A stretch of 64,000 bases of DNA from Marisa cornuarietis (GCA_004794655.1 SMMW01000145.1:192501-256500); one strand, 5' to 3'. Positions 45,258-59,800 are shown, counted from the first letter of the stretch. Translations and numbers: made by a program. Notes: generated by a model not told the origin, from the letters alone.

Positions 45258-45559
45258 ATGTAAATGGGTGACCGGACACTTAATGCCCTAGACACTTAAT
45301 CCCCAAATCGCGACACAACACTCAAAACTGCTATTTTGTGAACTATAAATAGTATAACCATAAGAGAAATGTGTCGCGTGGTAACTCTGGGTAACTCCCG
45401 TAAGACTGGGATGTTATAAATGTTGAAGTTAAGTATTATTTGAATTTGAATTAAATTTTTCATTCACTTCATAATTTTTTGAGTTGAAATTTCATTTTGA
45501 GGATTAAGTGTCCGGGGATGAAGTGTGCGGGGATTAAGTGTCTGGGATCCATGTAAATG
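45258..45559. mobile_element. MITE with 9-bp target duplication (Mutator-like?)
   Basis: The element is 45267-45550. Ends are GGTGACCGGACACTTAAT and, inverted, GGATCCCAGACACTTAAT. The motif ACACTTAATSCCC is repeated subterminally on both sides. ATGTAAATG is perfect at 45258-45266 and 45551-45559. A 9-bp duplication is typical of Mutator-like elements. Confidence 0.8.
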
Positions 45560-45699
45560 CATGTGTGCTGATGTGTAGGAGCTGCGGTCCAGCAGAACTA
45601 AGAGCCTTTAGGCCAGCTAGTTATCTCTTGCATGCACACAGTCTGTAGAGGTTTGAAGCTGCACTATAGGCAGGACCTTATTTAATTTCCAGAATCAGG

Positions 45700-46238
45700 A
45701 GCTGGATAATAATAGCGCATTTCCCACATGGAGGCGAGCTCGATGCACTTAACAAGAGGCCAGTGGAGAAAGAGGCCGTGTCATGTAGATGTCACAATCG
45801 AGTACAAGCAAGCACAACATACATATATGAACATGTACTGGTTAGCAATACAAGAACGTGAAGGAACACAGAAATAGGAGTGCGGGGGAGAAAGGAGAAC
45901 AAGATGGACGAGTTATAGTCCAGTTATAGTCTGAAGGCATGTACCACTCCAATGTGCAGAGAGACAGGCAGGTCATTCCAAAAACAGGGGCCAGAGAAAG
46001 AGAAAGACCGACAGCCAAACATCTCCAGTCTGATACGTTGAACAGAGAAAACCGGCGTGGGCAGACTGAACTGACCTGCAAGGCTGGTATGGCAACACAA
46101 GCTCAGACAGGATAACTCCTGCAGGATTTGCTTTCTTCCTGAAAACAAGGTGTGGACACTGGTTTTGCCCACTTTTTCAATGGAAAATTTGGTGCAGTCA
46201 ACCATTCCATGGTCACTCGCCTTGCTCACTGCAATCCT
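45700..46238 (-). mobile_element. LINE 3' fragment, minus strand
   Basis: The minus-strand frame ends with CFWNDLPVSLHIGVVHAF, the usual ORF2 end of L2/CR1 LINEs. The 3' UTR contains the AATAATAGCGCATTT-type tail at about 45705-45725. Confidence 0.65.
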
Positions 46239-46239
46239 T

Positions 46240-46345
46240 TCACATCCCACAAAGGTACAGCAAGGGGGGTGCAGAGTGGAGGAGAATACAGCACTGCAAG
46301 CAGTACCTGATGTACCAGATAAGCACTCCTGCTACAACAGTATTT
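46240..46345. repeat. Right part of split Tigger-like repeat copy
   Basis: Matches about 39630-39720 (GGGGGTGCAG, AGCACTG, AGTACCTG, CCTGCTACAA). Confidence 0.55.
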
Positions 46346-46504
46346 TATGAGTCATCAAAACATTTTTGCTCTGAAAGCTTATTGGCATGCTAGTCATTCC
46401 AAATCATAGGAAGTATAATAATAATGACGACTTGTATAGCGCATTTCTCCACACACAATAGAGCTCAGTGTGCTTTAAACATGATGCACTGAAGCCGACA
46501 ATAT

Positions 46505-47095
46505 TTGTCAATTATGTTCAAAGTCTGCACAATGCGTAAAGGTATATTACAGCTGTCCTTCCAGTTGTGACTGCCGCAAATTAACACCACTCTTCAGTTC
46601 CAAGAGCAGTGGATTAGACGGTTATAGTTCGTCTGTCCGCTAGCTGATATTAAAACATGGCTAGCCTTCACACCCCTGTGTATGACACCTCTGCTATGCA
46701 AGTGTTCCGGAGCATGCGGTACATCCCGCAAGATATATGTGACCAATGGCTCCGGCAGATCGCTGTGAAACAGGTATGCAGCAAGTCACGGCAAGAACCA
46801 TAGCCCATAACAGGCCTGACGGTCCACAGTTCATGGAGATGGACGAAACTACAGTAATGTGGGAGAATAGTCTCATGTTGTAACTGCTTGGTTAATACAA
46901 CTTCTTTCTGTACATAAGAGAACTCGTAATCTAAGTTTTCTAGATAAATCCGTTCAACAGCCACCTGCAGTCCTGTTGGCGAGTGCTGAGCTAGATGTAC
47001 TGTGGCTGTATCTTTGTGACCTATTACTGTATATAGCTGATAGACACAGGCCACACTGTCAAACTACACGATGACCACTTCTGATGATGACTCCT
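46505..47095 (-). pseudogene. STRAD-like pseudokinase retro-pseudogene
   Basis: Minus-strand reading gives YQLYTVIGHKDTATVHLA, PTGLQVAVERIYLENL, KEVVLTKQLQHETILPHYCS, LWTVRPVMGYGSCRDLL, then in the next frame FHSDLPEPLVTYILRDV and HRGVKASHVLIS. These blocks follow STRAD pseudokinases (partners of LKB1), including the missing VAIK lysine (VAVE) and HRGVKASH in place of HRD. There is a stop just upstream (VIV*FDS), a one-base frameshift near 46780, later stops, and no introns, so an old processed copy is likely. The 3' part ends in a LINE tail-like repeat at about 46420-46480. Confidence 0.75.
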
Positions 47096-47881
47096 GATGT
47101 TGAGTGACCTTCATCTTCTTTTCTGCCAGTAGTGGGAGGTGATGTAAGGCTGCTTGCTGGTGGTGAATCAGACAGCTGAAATTCGGACCAACCATAACAT
47201 GCCAAAATCTTAAGGATAACCAGGTAAGCATTATAGAGAACACAAGGGATGGGTATATTAAATTTATTTTGTCTTCCAGTTTTGTTTACAAAAGCGACAT
47301 TTAATTCTTAGACCCCCAAGTAGAAAATATACAAGACTGATAAAGACACACATTGTCACGATTTTGTTCCCCATCAGTATTTGTCTGCTTCCAATCAGTC
47401 AGTCATCCCTTGACAGGCACCTGTCTTTTGGGGGAGCACATGGATGTGGAAGTTGACAGGGCCCACACGTCACATGGCCAAAGAAGACCAGCTTATGTCA
47501 TTTGACTGTTGAAAGTAGAGGTTCCTGGTGTCATACGAGTGTTTCCAATGCCCAAGATTAATTCCAACACAACATTTAAGCTGTTGACAATGCACAACAT
47601 CATTTCCAATACAACTTGATTTTAATGAAATTAACAATACATATGTTAATGTGCTATATCACAAACACATCAAACGGCTTGAATTGATTTAAAGATGCTT
47701 TACAAACCAAACAGAATATTAACTCGAGATCACAAATGTTGTTTATATTTTCCTGTATATAATAACACTTTAAAAGATCCACTTCCTTTGTAAACAAATG
47801 TTAAGGCATCTTCCCTGAAATGTATGAGAGCTATATTTTAATGGGTGTCACATCAACAGATCAGTGAGATAAGAAATCAAC
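47096..47881 (-). other. PALB2 downstream region / probable 3' UTR
   Basis: A minus-strand AATAAA (TTTATT at 47263-47268) could end the PALB2 transcript. No other feature. Confidence 0.4.
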
Positions 47882-50800
47882 CTATGCCAGGTAATACAGA
47901 TGAATGCAACCTGCTGCATGGCCTGTAGCCAGACACATATTGTTTTTTATGGATATTATGTTTATACACGTGATGCATCCATGTGGATTTGTGATGGCAG
48001 CCAAATATGTTGCAGAAACAGCATCCCAAACATACATCTTGCCACAACCTGTTGTTGCCAGAACCAAGTTGTCATGCACCATCAATGAGCTGCACACAAG
48101 ACACATGTCCAACTAAACATTGTATAAAGGGAATAAACTGTTCTTTTATAACAACTGTTAGGAAATTCAAAGCTGACTTTTCGTAGAGTGAGTTGGAAAT
48201 ATTTTATCACATCTGCATATACACTACTAAACAAAAACTCCCATTATTTCAGCAGCTGCAATAGGAGAAAACAAAATAATGAAGCACTAATATTAGAATG
48301 TAAATGTCTCCAAGAGGTGACATTGTTTTGAACACATCTGTGATGTTCTTTTTTCAATTCCCAAGGAAAATGTTCACATTCATGTGATGGATTCCATTCC
48401 ATCTATTTATTTATTTATGTTTTGGATTCCATTCCATCTATTTAATTATTTATGCTTATTTATGTTTTACAATCACTCTGAGATAGGCTTGCATAAGACT
48501 ACAAGCTTAACATTTTGATGCCTTGATTGGCTAGTTTAAAAGGACATGTGGTCGCCACTATCGCCGTTTTTGTGTGTGGAGGAAAGGAACCATTCGACAC
48601 ATTTGTCCTCTTGTTTGCGTTTTTTTTTTTTTCGCATGACAATCCTAGTCAAGGAAAAATGTCCCGCCTTGAGGGAAATCTTGCGAAAGATAAAGTCTAA
48701 GGGAGTAAACCCTACAGAAAATCTCTATGCGAACACAGCATCAACGGGCAAGACTTATCACGAGGAAAGTACCAGCCAGGGTCCGGCGCCTACATGTTCA
48801 TGACCAGAATGACCCACTGGCTGCGGAAACAACAACAGACGATGGCCACAAACTGTGGTACAATGGGGAGGACGCCAGACAGGGCTTCCTCGAGCACAGC
48901 AAGGTGGCTGGAGCTGTCATCAGCTGTACTCCTGTATTCAGCCGGCTGATCTCCACGAGTCTCAGCTAAGCCCCCACAATTTCACTATTGTCCAGCTGAA
49001 GGCTCCAACTTCCACACATGGAGACAACGAAGTGAAGGGGTTTTACCAACCACTAGACAAGGTTGTGACTTTAAAAAGGTATTCGACAGAGTCTGGCATG
49101 AGATGCAAATATTCAACATAAAAAAGGCCTCGTTAAAGTCACCGAAGCACTATATTATAGCTTAACAAGTGCAGTACTGCTGGATAACCAAATAGAAGGT
49201 TACTTTCACACCACAGTAGGCATACATCAACGATGTTCCCTATCACCAGTGCTCTTTAATATCTTCTTGGAGATGCCATTCTTGAAATCCTCCACGACCT
49301 TCACACTTTCATTTCAATTGGTGGAAGGCTGATCAGCAACCTACCCTTTGCAGACAACATAGATCTGTTAGCAGGCACTAACAAAGAAATCCAAGACCTT
49401 ACGAACAGACTGACAGTTTAAACCATATGAAATGGAGACCAGCACTGAAAACTGAAAAGTTATGATCAATGGCAATGGCAAAGTAGAGATCTATATGTAC
49501 GGGGAACAGCTCAAAGAGGTAAGCAGCTTCAAATACTTGGGAGCGCCCCTCTCCAAGGACAGCATCTCCAAGCCAGATATCTGCATTGCATCAGGATCAC
49601 AATAGCAACAGCAGCAATGGCTAAGCTAGATAGGATCTGGCATAGCCATAAGATGAGGTTCACTACCAAGTACAGGCTGTATAAAGTCATGGTAGTGCCG
49701 ATCCTGCTCTATGGATGTGACACATGGACTCTGCTCACTGAAACGGAAAGGAGAATCCAGACATTCAAGAACAAGTGCATTAGGAGGCAACTCTGGATCT
49801 CGTACAGAGAATATAGAACCAATGACTTTGTACGAAACAAGATTGCCAGAAACATCTTCTTTCAACAGTCAAGCAACGCAAGCGGGTCTTTTTTGGCCAT
49901 GTGACCCGCCACGACACCTTGTCGAAGACTTTCCTTCAAGGCACCTTGGAGGGTAGCTGACGCCGCAGTGGACAGAGAAAAAACTGGCTTACGAACTTCA
50001 GATTCTGAACTGGTCATCCTGTACAGGACCCGCTCACTATCGCCCAAAATAGACAAGAGTGACAGACCCTGTCAGCTGCCACATCTATCCATGTGCTCCC
50101 CCTCAATGATCAAGGGACAACTGACTGACTGACTGATTGATTTATTAATGCTTAAGGATACAAAGTACTCCGAACAAAAAGTTCATCTAAAAAGGAGTCC
50201 ATTAGCCTAGTGGTCATAAGGGCAACAAATATAAACGGTTCAACATGTCTAAGGCACAGTGGAAGGGGAAGGCGGAGTTCCACCCTCTCCTTATGATGTC
50301 TTTACCTTCCAGGATAAATTGGGTATCTATTTCTGCTAAGCAGGTGCTATGTGGATAGGGGGAGTTTTCCAGTCACAGGCTTGAAGCAGGCCTCAAACCA
50401 GCAACCTGCTCCACAGATGAGTGTATTTATCACCAGGCTATAGAACCTTCCAAACATTCATCTAGCATAAAACAATCAGCGCTATCTAGTCATTTAGCAA
50501 ACTAACACTACCCCCTACAAATCTGCTTTCATTATCAGCACAAATTTTGGTTAGACTGACAACATTGACTGTGGGCTATAAGTTTCATTTTAAACACTAA
50601 GTATATGATGCTGTGAACTCTATAGAACCAGCCGTTTGGGTGCTACATTGTGACCAAATAAAATGTTTAAGGTCAGTCTACTTTTTTACCTTAATCGTTC
50701 TTGATGGTCTGAATAATGGAATACTTTAAGAACTTTTCCTGTTGACTTCATAGGGTTGATGCCAACAAGACAGAGTTCACAGGTGTCAATAGCTTGCATG

Positions 50801-53800
50801 TGCAGAAGCAGAAAACCCTAAGAGAAGGAAAATCATGTTTGCATTCACAGCTTTTTTTTTTTTGTTCTGTGGTCAATATGTTCAGCAGACAATGAAAAAA
50901 AATGCAACTGTGGATTATACATTTACAACCACTACAAGTGTTAATATACATTATATATCTACAACCATTACACTAATACATTATACATCTACAACCATTA
51001 CACTAATACATTATACATCTACAACCACTACACTAACAACATTGTGGTTGTGAATGACTGTGTATCTGTGTCTGTATGCAGGTACACTTGCATGTTGTTG
51101 CATAGGCAGATGCAAGTGCACACATCTGATTGACTGAACACTCTACTCAGCTGCCTACAGTACTTGTACATGCAAAATCATTTTATCTTCATTTTTTTCT
51201 GAAGTTGAAATTTAAGTTTTAAAAACTAAAGGCTAATGAAATGTTCCACAAAATGATCCTCTGCCTAGAAATTTGAGATTAAGAAAAATCTCCATGGTTT
51301 CACTCATAGTGGCTAAGCTGTGAGTGGATCTGGAGCAGCTCTTTGTGGTCAGTTTCTGTCATCAGCTGCATCCTGTTTCTGCATTTTTGTTCTGAAGGCA
51401 CTTACAGTGGTCTGGTGGTATGATGGCTAAGTGTAAGTTACCAAGCCATTGAGAATTGTGGTTTGTAGGTCCTGATAATGTCTCTGACATATGCTTTCTG
51501 TGAATGTGGAACCAATTTATTGGGCAGCAAGCTTACCCTGATATAGCTGCCACTGGTGACTGGGCATAAAAAAGACAGGAACATCAACTAACATGACTGT
51601 AAGCTGTGAAGTGCCCCTGACATTAGCCTTTAACTTAAACCTGCTAGTTTGTTTAGGGTTGTGTTGCAAAAACACGCTGATTAAATGCAAATATACTGCA
51701 AAAGTAGACTTGTTCTATACCAAACTAAAGAGAAATAAATATTTAAAGTAAAAAGAAAAAGCCAAAGCAATCACAGAAACTGAAATATCATTCATTTAAT
51801 TATGAATAATAATTGGTAGCATGATCTGCTAAATGCCAACGATCAACATTACAAAGAAGGAAGGTTATGTTGCCTTTAGACAATACAGTTTAGATTTAAA
51901 AATCTTAACGTACATTCAATTCTCCTTAGAATAACACAGTTTTATTAATTCTAATTTTCATCTAACATTTGCCTAAGATATTGCTGTTTAAATGTGTATA
52001 CTGGCCTTTGCTGATTTATTTTGGGTCATCACACAAAAACTTTCTTTACAAGTGCAAAACGATGACAAACAGTCTAGGTCTTATAAACTGCTTTTTATAA
52101 AATTTAATGCAAGATACATTATTTGAGACGTTATTAGTAACTGATAGCGATTATAAAATGTAAACAAGAATTCAATTTGCTTGGCTTTGTCATAAACAGT
52201 GATTGCATTGTTTGGAGAATAAAAACTTTCAGATTCCAAATCAGAATCGGAAGTTTTTGACTAGATCTGAAAGTAAAATCAAAGAGCCCACTTACAACCA
52301 ACCTGTTCACATTATGAAAGTGAAAAGAGGGGAAACCTTGTGGTCCTTTGTGTCATCTTCCTCTTTGTTTTACACAAAACATTATTTTAAAAAATGTTGC
52401 TCGAGTGCAATTACATCAACTTTTATCATTTTAAAGTATTCCTAAAATAATAAAATAACTTTCAAAGTAAAGTTTTAAAACAAATTGAGAGTTAATATAT
52501 AGTAGGCAGCATTCAACCTTATATTTTCAAATTAAAGGGTGCCACATAGTTAGTATTAAGGGCTGGATCAAATCTTTATAATAAGGATGATGTAAAGCGC
52601 AGCCACACCCAACAGGGAAAGGGTGTAGATTAACACTACTCTCTCTTATTGAAAAACCACACACAAAGTATACATATTTTAACATGGACAACACAAGATT
52701 ACAAAATGGAGTTACTGCAAAATATTTCCAACGAAAGAAATTCTTTAACACCCTTTTAAAACAAGGCTGAATAGTTCAAACTAAGAATGAAAGCCAGCTC
52801 CACAGTCTGGGTCAAGTATATTAATAAGAGAAGGATCGCTCATTAAACCTTTTGGTGCAAACTTTTGGCAGGTGTTGGACAGTGTGGTCTTTCAAGGAAT
52901 GAAGGTGTTCTGATGGAGAATAGACAGTGAGTGAGCATATTAGATACAAAAAGCAATGGAGGAGCCACAGATGAAGCTATGACATATCACAATACTGCAA
53001 TCAATTCAGGCTTGAATAGGTAGCCAGTGAAACATATGGAGAAGAGGTGCGGCATGCTTATGCTTTTTTAACTTGAGAACAAGGCATGCTGTAGAGGTCT
53101 GAACTTTGTGTGTTCAATTATGTAGTGTGGACAGCCAAGGTGGCGAGTTGGCACAATCAAGTTTGGAAAAAAAAAATGGTGAACAAACCATTACCATTGT
53201 TACTTGAACATCAAGGTTCAGTCTGCTAGCATTGATCTGATGAATAGTGCACAAGCTGAACGACACAAATATGGTGGTCCAGTGACATATCATTCAAGAT
53301 GATGTAGCCCAAACTCCAGGCACAAGATGTGAAGAAGCTGGTATGTGTCCCTACTCTAATAGAGGATGGTATAAGGAGACAGAGCAACAGAGACAAAAAA
53401 GATGAGCTTCCATCTTGTTGTCAGTTTGCTACAGATCATCCAAGAATTCACATCTATGTTACACCATTCCAGCCTTTTGATAGAGTTGTGGCATATGGCA
53501 TAAAGCTGTGTCATCAGCAAGGTGGGAACTGATGTGGGAGGGTGGGGATTGGTGTTTTATGCCCAGTCAGCAGCTAAGGCTGTATCACAGCAAAACACCC
53601 AGCCCTATAAACAGGTCGTCATCAACCAATGACTGGTTGGAAACACCATAACTTTTAATAAAGGAATATCTACTCTGCAGCTATTTTGAAGATGACCTTT
53701 CACTTCTCATGTATCTGTGTTGTCTTAAAATGTTTGTCAAGACTAGAAAAATTTATTTAGAATTCACGACAATAAAAGGCTGCCACTTACTCGACAAATC

Positions 53801-56800
53801 CTAATCTCACCCACACACTCACAGATGCCACTACTATGTGTATTATACTTAAAGATACCCATAAAAGTCTCGTTTTTCGGACTCGCAAACATGATCATGT
53901 CTCACCACTTCTTCGCTCTCTTCATTGGCTACCAGTTAAAGCTACAATCGACTACAAGCTCTCAACTCTCTGCTATGGTTTCTTCGAAGGTTACTCCCCC
54001 AGCTACTTTAATGAAATCTTGTCTGTCAAAACTCCTGCCCAAAACCTTCGCTCCTCATCAGACTCCCGCATTTTATCCCTCCCTCTCACAAAGACAGTCA
54101 CATATGGACAACGGATGTTCTCCCTTTGTGCTGCTCAGCACTGGAACTCTCTACCACATCACATTCGCCACTCAGCCTCCAAGGCTGCATTCAAACGCTC
54201 TCTTAAAACATATCTTTTTACAAAGTACTATTCCTGACTTGTACCTCATCTTCATGTTGTTCAGTGTCCCTATGTGTACCTCACTGTCTATTGGTTGTTA
54301 TGTTTCTTTCTATCAAATTGTACTGCGCAAAGAGTGCGATCTATCTTATTCGTGATTCTGCGCATTATAAGTTCGCATTATTATTATTATTAAAAGTAAA
54401 CAGAATTTTGTTTAAGTAACCCTATCATTAGTATCAATTAGTCAGGGTTTAGTCTAAACAGATCTTAACAGGTCCTTGTATCATGGATCACTACTATTTG
54501 TGATGAAAATGCTTACTTGGTGAGAAAAACAGGTGAACATTCTTGAAAAGACTGGCAGAGGACTTTCCAAGTTAAGCGAAATGATGAGTACACCAGTCAC
54601 ATGATTCCTGCACAATAAAACAAACCCCTGCTGGTTAGACAGGAAGAAATGGAGATACCATTCACAAATTTTAATAGCAAGAAGAATAAAGAAATCAAAA
54701 ATAATTTTTTTTAAATCCTCAACCAACCACAGTAAGATTCTATTGTCCGAGGAAAGTCCTGCCACTGCTTCAGATAGATCCTGGACCAGCTGCATGTCCA
54801 AAAGTTGGCAGCCAACCACTTCCATCTCTCTCTGAGTGCTGATGCTGCCAGAATCTGTGTTCAACACATACTTCCTTCCTCTGCTGTATGCCTTGTCGAT
54901 TGAAAAAACCACAAGTGTACTCTGGTCTGCTTTGGGTAAGCCATGACAGAACAGTCTGGGCACAAAAAGGACCAAAGTCATTTCATGCAAGATTTAAAAA
55001 ATATATGTCCACATGCTCTCTGGACTATAATCACACTCTGTCCATAGCAGATGTACATTTCCTAATCTTGTTTGAAAAACTGACATCTCTACAATACAAC
55101 TTTATTTATTCACAAAGGCAATTACAGATAGTGCTCATACTAGCAATATATAGAGAATACATACATATACATGTTGAAATAATTTCTCTCACTCACACAC
55201 ACATACACATAGACATTCCCAGCAACAGTAGATACAGTTGGTGATATTAGGTCACCCCAGACTAGTATAAGATCAGGGCCAGTAGAGCTGATCAAGTAAA
55301 TGCCCACCCTCTCAAAATCTGTCTTCCTCCATACTGCTGCTCTGTATTATAATAATAATAATAATAATAGTGAAGATTTTTATAGCGCATATTGACACTC
55401 ATAGAGAGCATGCTCTTAGCGCTTAAAACGAGGAAGAGACGTGGACTAAGTAGACACAGAACAAAGGGACGAAAGAAAACGACAGTACTGACGAAACAGA
55501 AAACAAAAGGCATCAAGTAACAGGAACAGAGAAATATAGTGATTCTGCAAGAAAGATGGGTAAAGTAGCAAGAGGGAAGGGGGCGGGGTTAAGAAGGACG
55601 AGCATTGTGTGGACTGTGTTAGGAGAAATGCTCAAGGAAGAGGTGCGTTTTCAGTGCAGATTTGAAAGATTCAGTTGTAGGAAGGTGGCGGATATGGAAA
55701 GGAAGAGAGTTCCATTGTTTTGCAGCACAGTAGCCAAAAGTCCTGTGACCATATGTTGTTGTTCTGGTGACAGGAACAGTTAGGATACGGTCGTCAGACG
55801 AAGAGCATAGTTGTCTGGACGGAGAGTAAGGGATGAGAAGTTCAGAGAAATAGTCAGGACAGGAGCCAGCAAAGAAATTAAAACACAGCACAGACAGTTT
55901 GTACTGAATGCGAGAACGGATGGGTAGCCAGTGTAGAAAACGAAGGAGAGGAGTGACATGGTCCCGTTTCCTTGCTCTAAGCACCAGACACGCAGCAGAG
56001 TTCTGTACTCTCTGGAGTCTCTCAATGAGGTAGTCAGGGCAGCCTGCCAGCAAGGAGTTGCAGTAGTCAAGTCGAGAAAGAACAAACGCACAGACAAGAG
56101 TGTTGGTAGCGCGTGTAGAGAGAAAGTGACGGATAGCACTGATCTTATGGAGCTCATAATAGGCAGACCGACAGACAGCTGCTACATATCTATCGAGTGT
56201 CATGTCATCAGTGACAATAAATCCCAGATTCCTAACAGATGACGTGAAGGTGATGTTGCTGTCGCCCACCTTCATGTGATTGGGCAGACTGACGAGTGAA
56301 GGTTGATATCTTCTTCTATGGCACAAGAGGGCTTCCGTTTTATCATCATTTAGTTTAAGCTTGTTTTTTACCATCCAGCCCTTGACATCGCTGATACAAG
56401 CTTCTATAGAGCTAATAGCAGAGTGAGACTCAGCCGGCGGAGTGGAACAGTAAAGCTGCGTGTCATCAGCATAGGATTGATAATAAATAAATGCTGCTAA
56501 ACTGTAATGTGCAGCAGTCCCACACACATAAATGAACTATGAGAATTCATTTAAGGCTGCAGTAAAAGCTCTAAAAACACATCATGTAAACAAATTTTTT
56601 TTAAATGATGTTGAGGAGAAAATGGCTGAGTAAGGGTCAATACCTCAAAGGACACGCAGCAGAAGGTAGTCTGAGATTGAAGCGAAGTGTCTGTTGGGTG
56701 TTCCAGTGGAAGATAAAGACAGTGACGAACAATCTCAAAGAGTGCAAACTTGATCCCCAGGCAGCAGCCACCAGCCTCTGGCCAGCATCACTGATTTTGC

Positions 56801-59800
56801 AAGCATTCAGTGCTTCATGTTCCTGTTACATTTCATTCAGATGTAGCTGTTAACGACAATCCCCTCTTGCCTCCTGACTCACCACCCTTACCCCATTGAA
56901 ATGGTTGGAACACATGCAAGTAAACAGCAATCATGTATAGATAGATATATGTAAACATTTCCATATAGATATAAGCATAAAATTACATTCATATGTAAAT
57001 ATGTGTATACAAAACACACATACACATACATTGAAGACTGGAAACGAGGCTGCGTCTGACAGGCTGAGCTGTTTTGTTCTCCAGCGATTTTTCTTTCTTG
57101 TTCAACTTCTCTGTTTATTCATATTATAGATTTCTTTTAACTGCATGTTGCAGTCTTGTTTCTCATAATATTTTTTGTTTTGTTTTTGATTTACTACTTG
57201 TAATTGCCCTATTTTCTGTTTGTTGTCGATTTTACTTTAACGGCTGCTATTCTTCACCTTCACATAGATGTTAGATCTAATTCTTGTTGGTGATTTGGTT
57301 TACTTCTGTATATCATTTCTGTACACTGCTTTGAGCAAATCGTTGGAAAAGCGCTCTATAAATGTTTATTATTATTATTAAACACATGAAGACATTTATA
57401 AACAATGGCACATACCTGAGGCAAATACCAGTGAAGTTCTGCAGTCCATGTCACATCATCATGGTAGGACCAAAGTGTGAGAGATGTGGGCTGTACACTA
57501 AGAAGATATGGTGATTTTTCACCCTCTGCATTCTCCATAATACCCCTCAGCAGAGCCACCACTTGTTTTTTGCACCCTGACTGCAAGAGACATTGAGTTC
57601 AAGCAAAATGTGCTTCATAATGTATACAAAGACAGCATCAATAATAATAATAATAGTGGCATATATAGTTCTGGCTAAGTGTTGTTATTTTACCTGGATC
57701 TAAATCACAGGAACATGAAATTTATTAACACCAAATGATTACTGATTTCTGATATATAAACTATTGTTACTTTAAATATTTATTCAAAGTAGACTTAAAG
57801 AAAACTCCTGATTTATCAGGAAAGGTAAAGATTCCAGAAGAGAGTAGAGGTCCATGTTCTACATGCCATGCCAAGACATGTAAGAAGAACTGTATAAGCA
57901 GTTCACTGTGAAAGGTAATAGGACCTTTAGCTCTCAACCTACACATCTGCTTCATTTGCATATGATAAAAAAATACTGAAAAGGAAACGGAGCTTTAGCA
58001 TCTCCATGGCAGGCAACCCTAGTGCAAACAGAAATAATTTAACTATTGCTCACCTCTGCACATCCAGCAAATGTAATCCATGAGAAACCATCAAGGAATG
58101 AATGGTTTTCATCAGCATGCATTGTCCTGGGTGTGAACAGAAGCTGGGCCTCAGTGATGGCTGCCTGTGGACTTTTGCCCTGAGAAATTTCTGGCACAAC
58201 TATGGCCTGTGCTGGATCCTTCATGCTGTCCCCACTGTTGGACTGGGTGCCAAAAAGGACAGGGGAATCTGCTGTAGTGATGCTTTGTTCAGACAGTGCA
58301 GCCACAAAGCCAGTCAATTCACATGGTGCAGAGCAGGTGATGTCCTGTTCAAGATCTCCAACAGGTCGTTTCTCATGACATGCCATTTGCTTGTGCTGAC
58401 TGGCTCCCCTGTCTCTCTTCTGCATCACAAGTGATGTTCTGTCTTGAGCTGCAAGTCTTGTTTTCAGGAAGTGCTGAGGAGACATTTCATGAGAGGGTTG
58501 GTTTCTGGCAGAGGACTTAATCTGATTTGCAGAGGTTGCTTTGTTCTGACGTGGTACAGACCTACTACCATGCCTGTCTGATATATTTTTCACTTTAAAA
58601 AGTTTCGATCTTGCTGGTAATGTATTGTCGTAGTGTGGGTTTGACAATGAGTACGTATCATTCTCTGTACAAAGATTACTTTCTTGGTCACTTTTGAGTT
58701 TCACTGATTCTGTTTGACTCTCACTTTGCTTTGCATCCTCTATTTCCCTGTTGCCTAGCAATACATTTGCATTACCAAATACCTCACTTTGAATCTGAGG
58801 ATCAAGTTCTGTCTCTGATATTACATCAACAAACTGATCAAACTTACCTACATATGTGACTTTAGGATAGTCTTTCTGCATTTCTTTTGAAATATCTTTT
58901 GCAGCATGCTCACCATCAAGAACCTGCTCCACCAAGTCTCTGGGTAGCTCGAATTCCCTGAATGACTGATTTCGTTTGGCTTCATCAATAAAGAACTGAA
59001 ACAAAGACGATAATAACAGGGCAGTCTTGGTTCTTTTCCTTTTAGAGCAAACGTGGAAGCTAATTTTCTCCACCCCCTGACTGGACACACAGGAATTCCA
59101 ACCAGACCATGCTGAAGAAGTACTTCTTCCTCTCTTTTCCAGACTAGTGGCCCTGAAGTGAGTGGAAGAGAGACGAGGAGACCTGCGTTTAATTAGAACC
59201 ATGGAATTTCTTCTTCTGAAACTTTTTTGGCTGTGATTTGGCCCTTGAAAACTGGCAGTGCCCTCTGACAGAAAATCCTCTGCCAGTTCAATCTGTGAAA
59301 AAGGAATGACATCCAGCTCAGTGTATTCTGAAAATATGCCTTCTTCCTGTGATTGGAGCTGTTCGTCTGGCTCCAGCATGGCATGATTATCTTTTAAATG
59401 TGCATCTTTTTCAGAATCTCTAAAAGCATCTGGTGATAGTGACAGACATTCTATCATTTCAGCACCCTCAATTTTAATAGTACTCTGCTGCTTTACGCCA
59501 AAATCTTTTTTCAGACTCTTAGCACATGTTCCCAGCTTTTCAATAGCACTGGCACAACATAATGTACCTCTTTTATTTTCACATTTTGGTTTCAATGTAA
59601 GAAATTTATTCACAGATGAAGCTGTCTGAATACTGCATACAGAAAAGTCCTGTTTGCCTGACAAAAATGAATCTGAATGATCCACAGAAGTGTCTTGACT
59701 TTCTCTGACTACCTTAGAACACAGGTCCAGACTCAAAGACTCCTGGTTCGTATCAAGAGCAACATTATTATTTGCCAATATTGACTGAGCAATGTCAGTG

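Noticed and set aside
48540..48980. Host gene in PALB2 intron 8
   Set aside because: The frames have no conserved domain and run into LINE sequence.
50915..51035. Threonine-rich reading frame in PALB2 intron 7
   Set aside because: Arises from a short tandem repeat (ATTATACATCTACAACC) and has no upstream start context or domain.
56644..56730. The extra 29 residues of PALB2 exon 5 as definitely coding
   Set aside because: The shorter form aligns better to the human propeller; kept only as an alternative.
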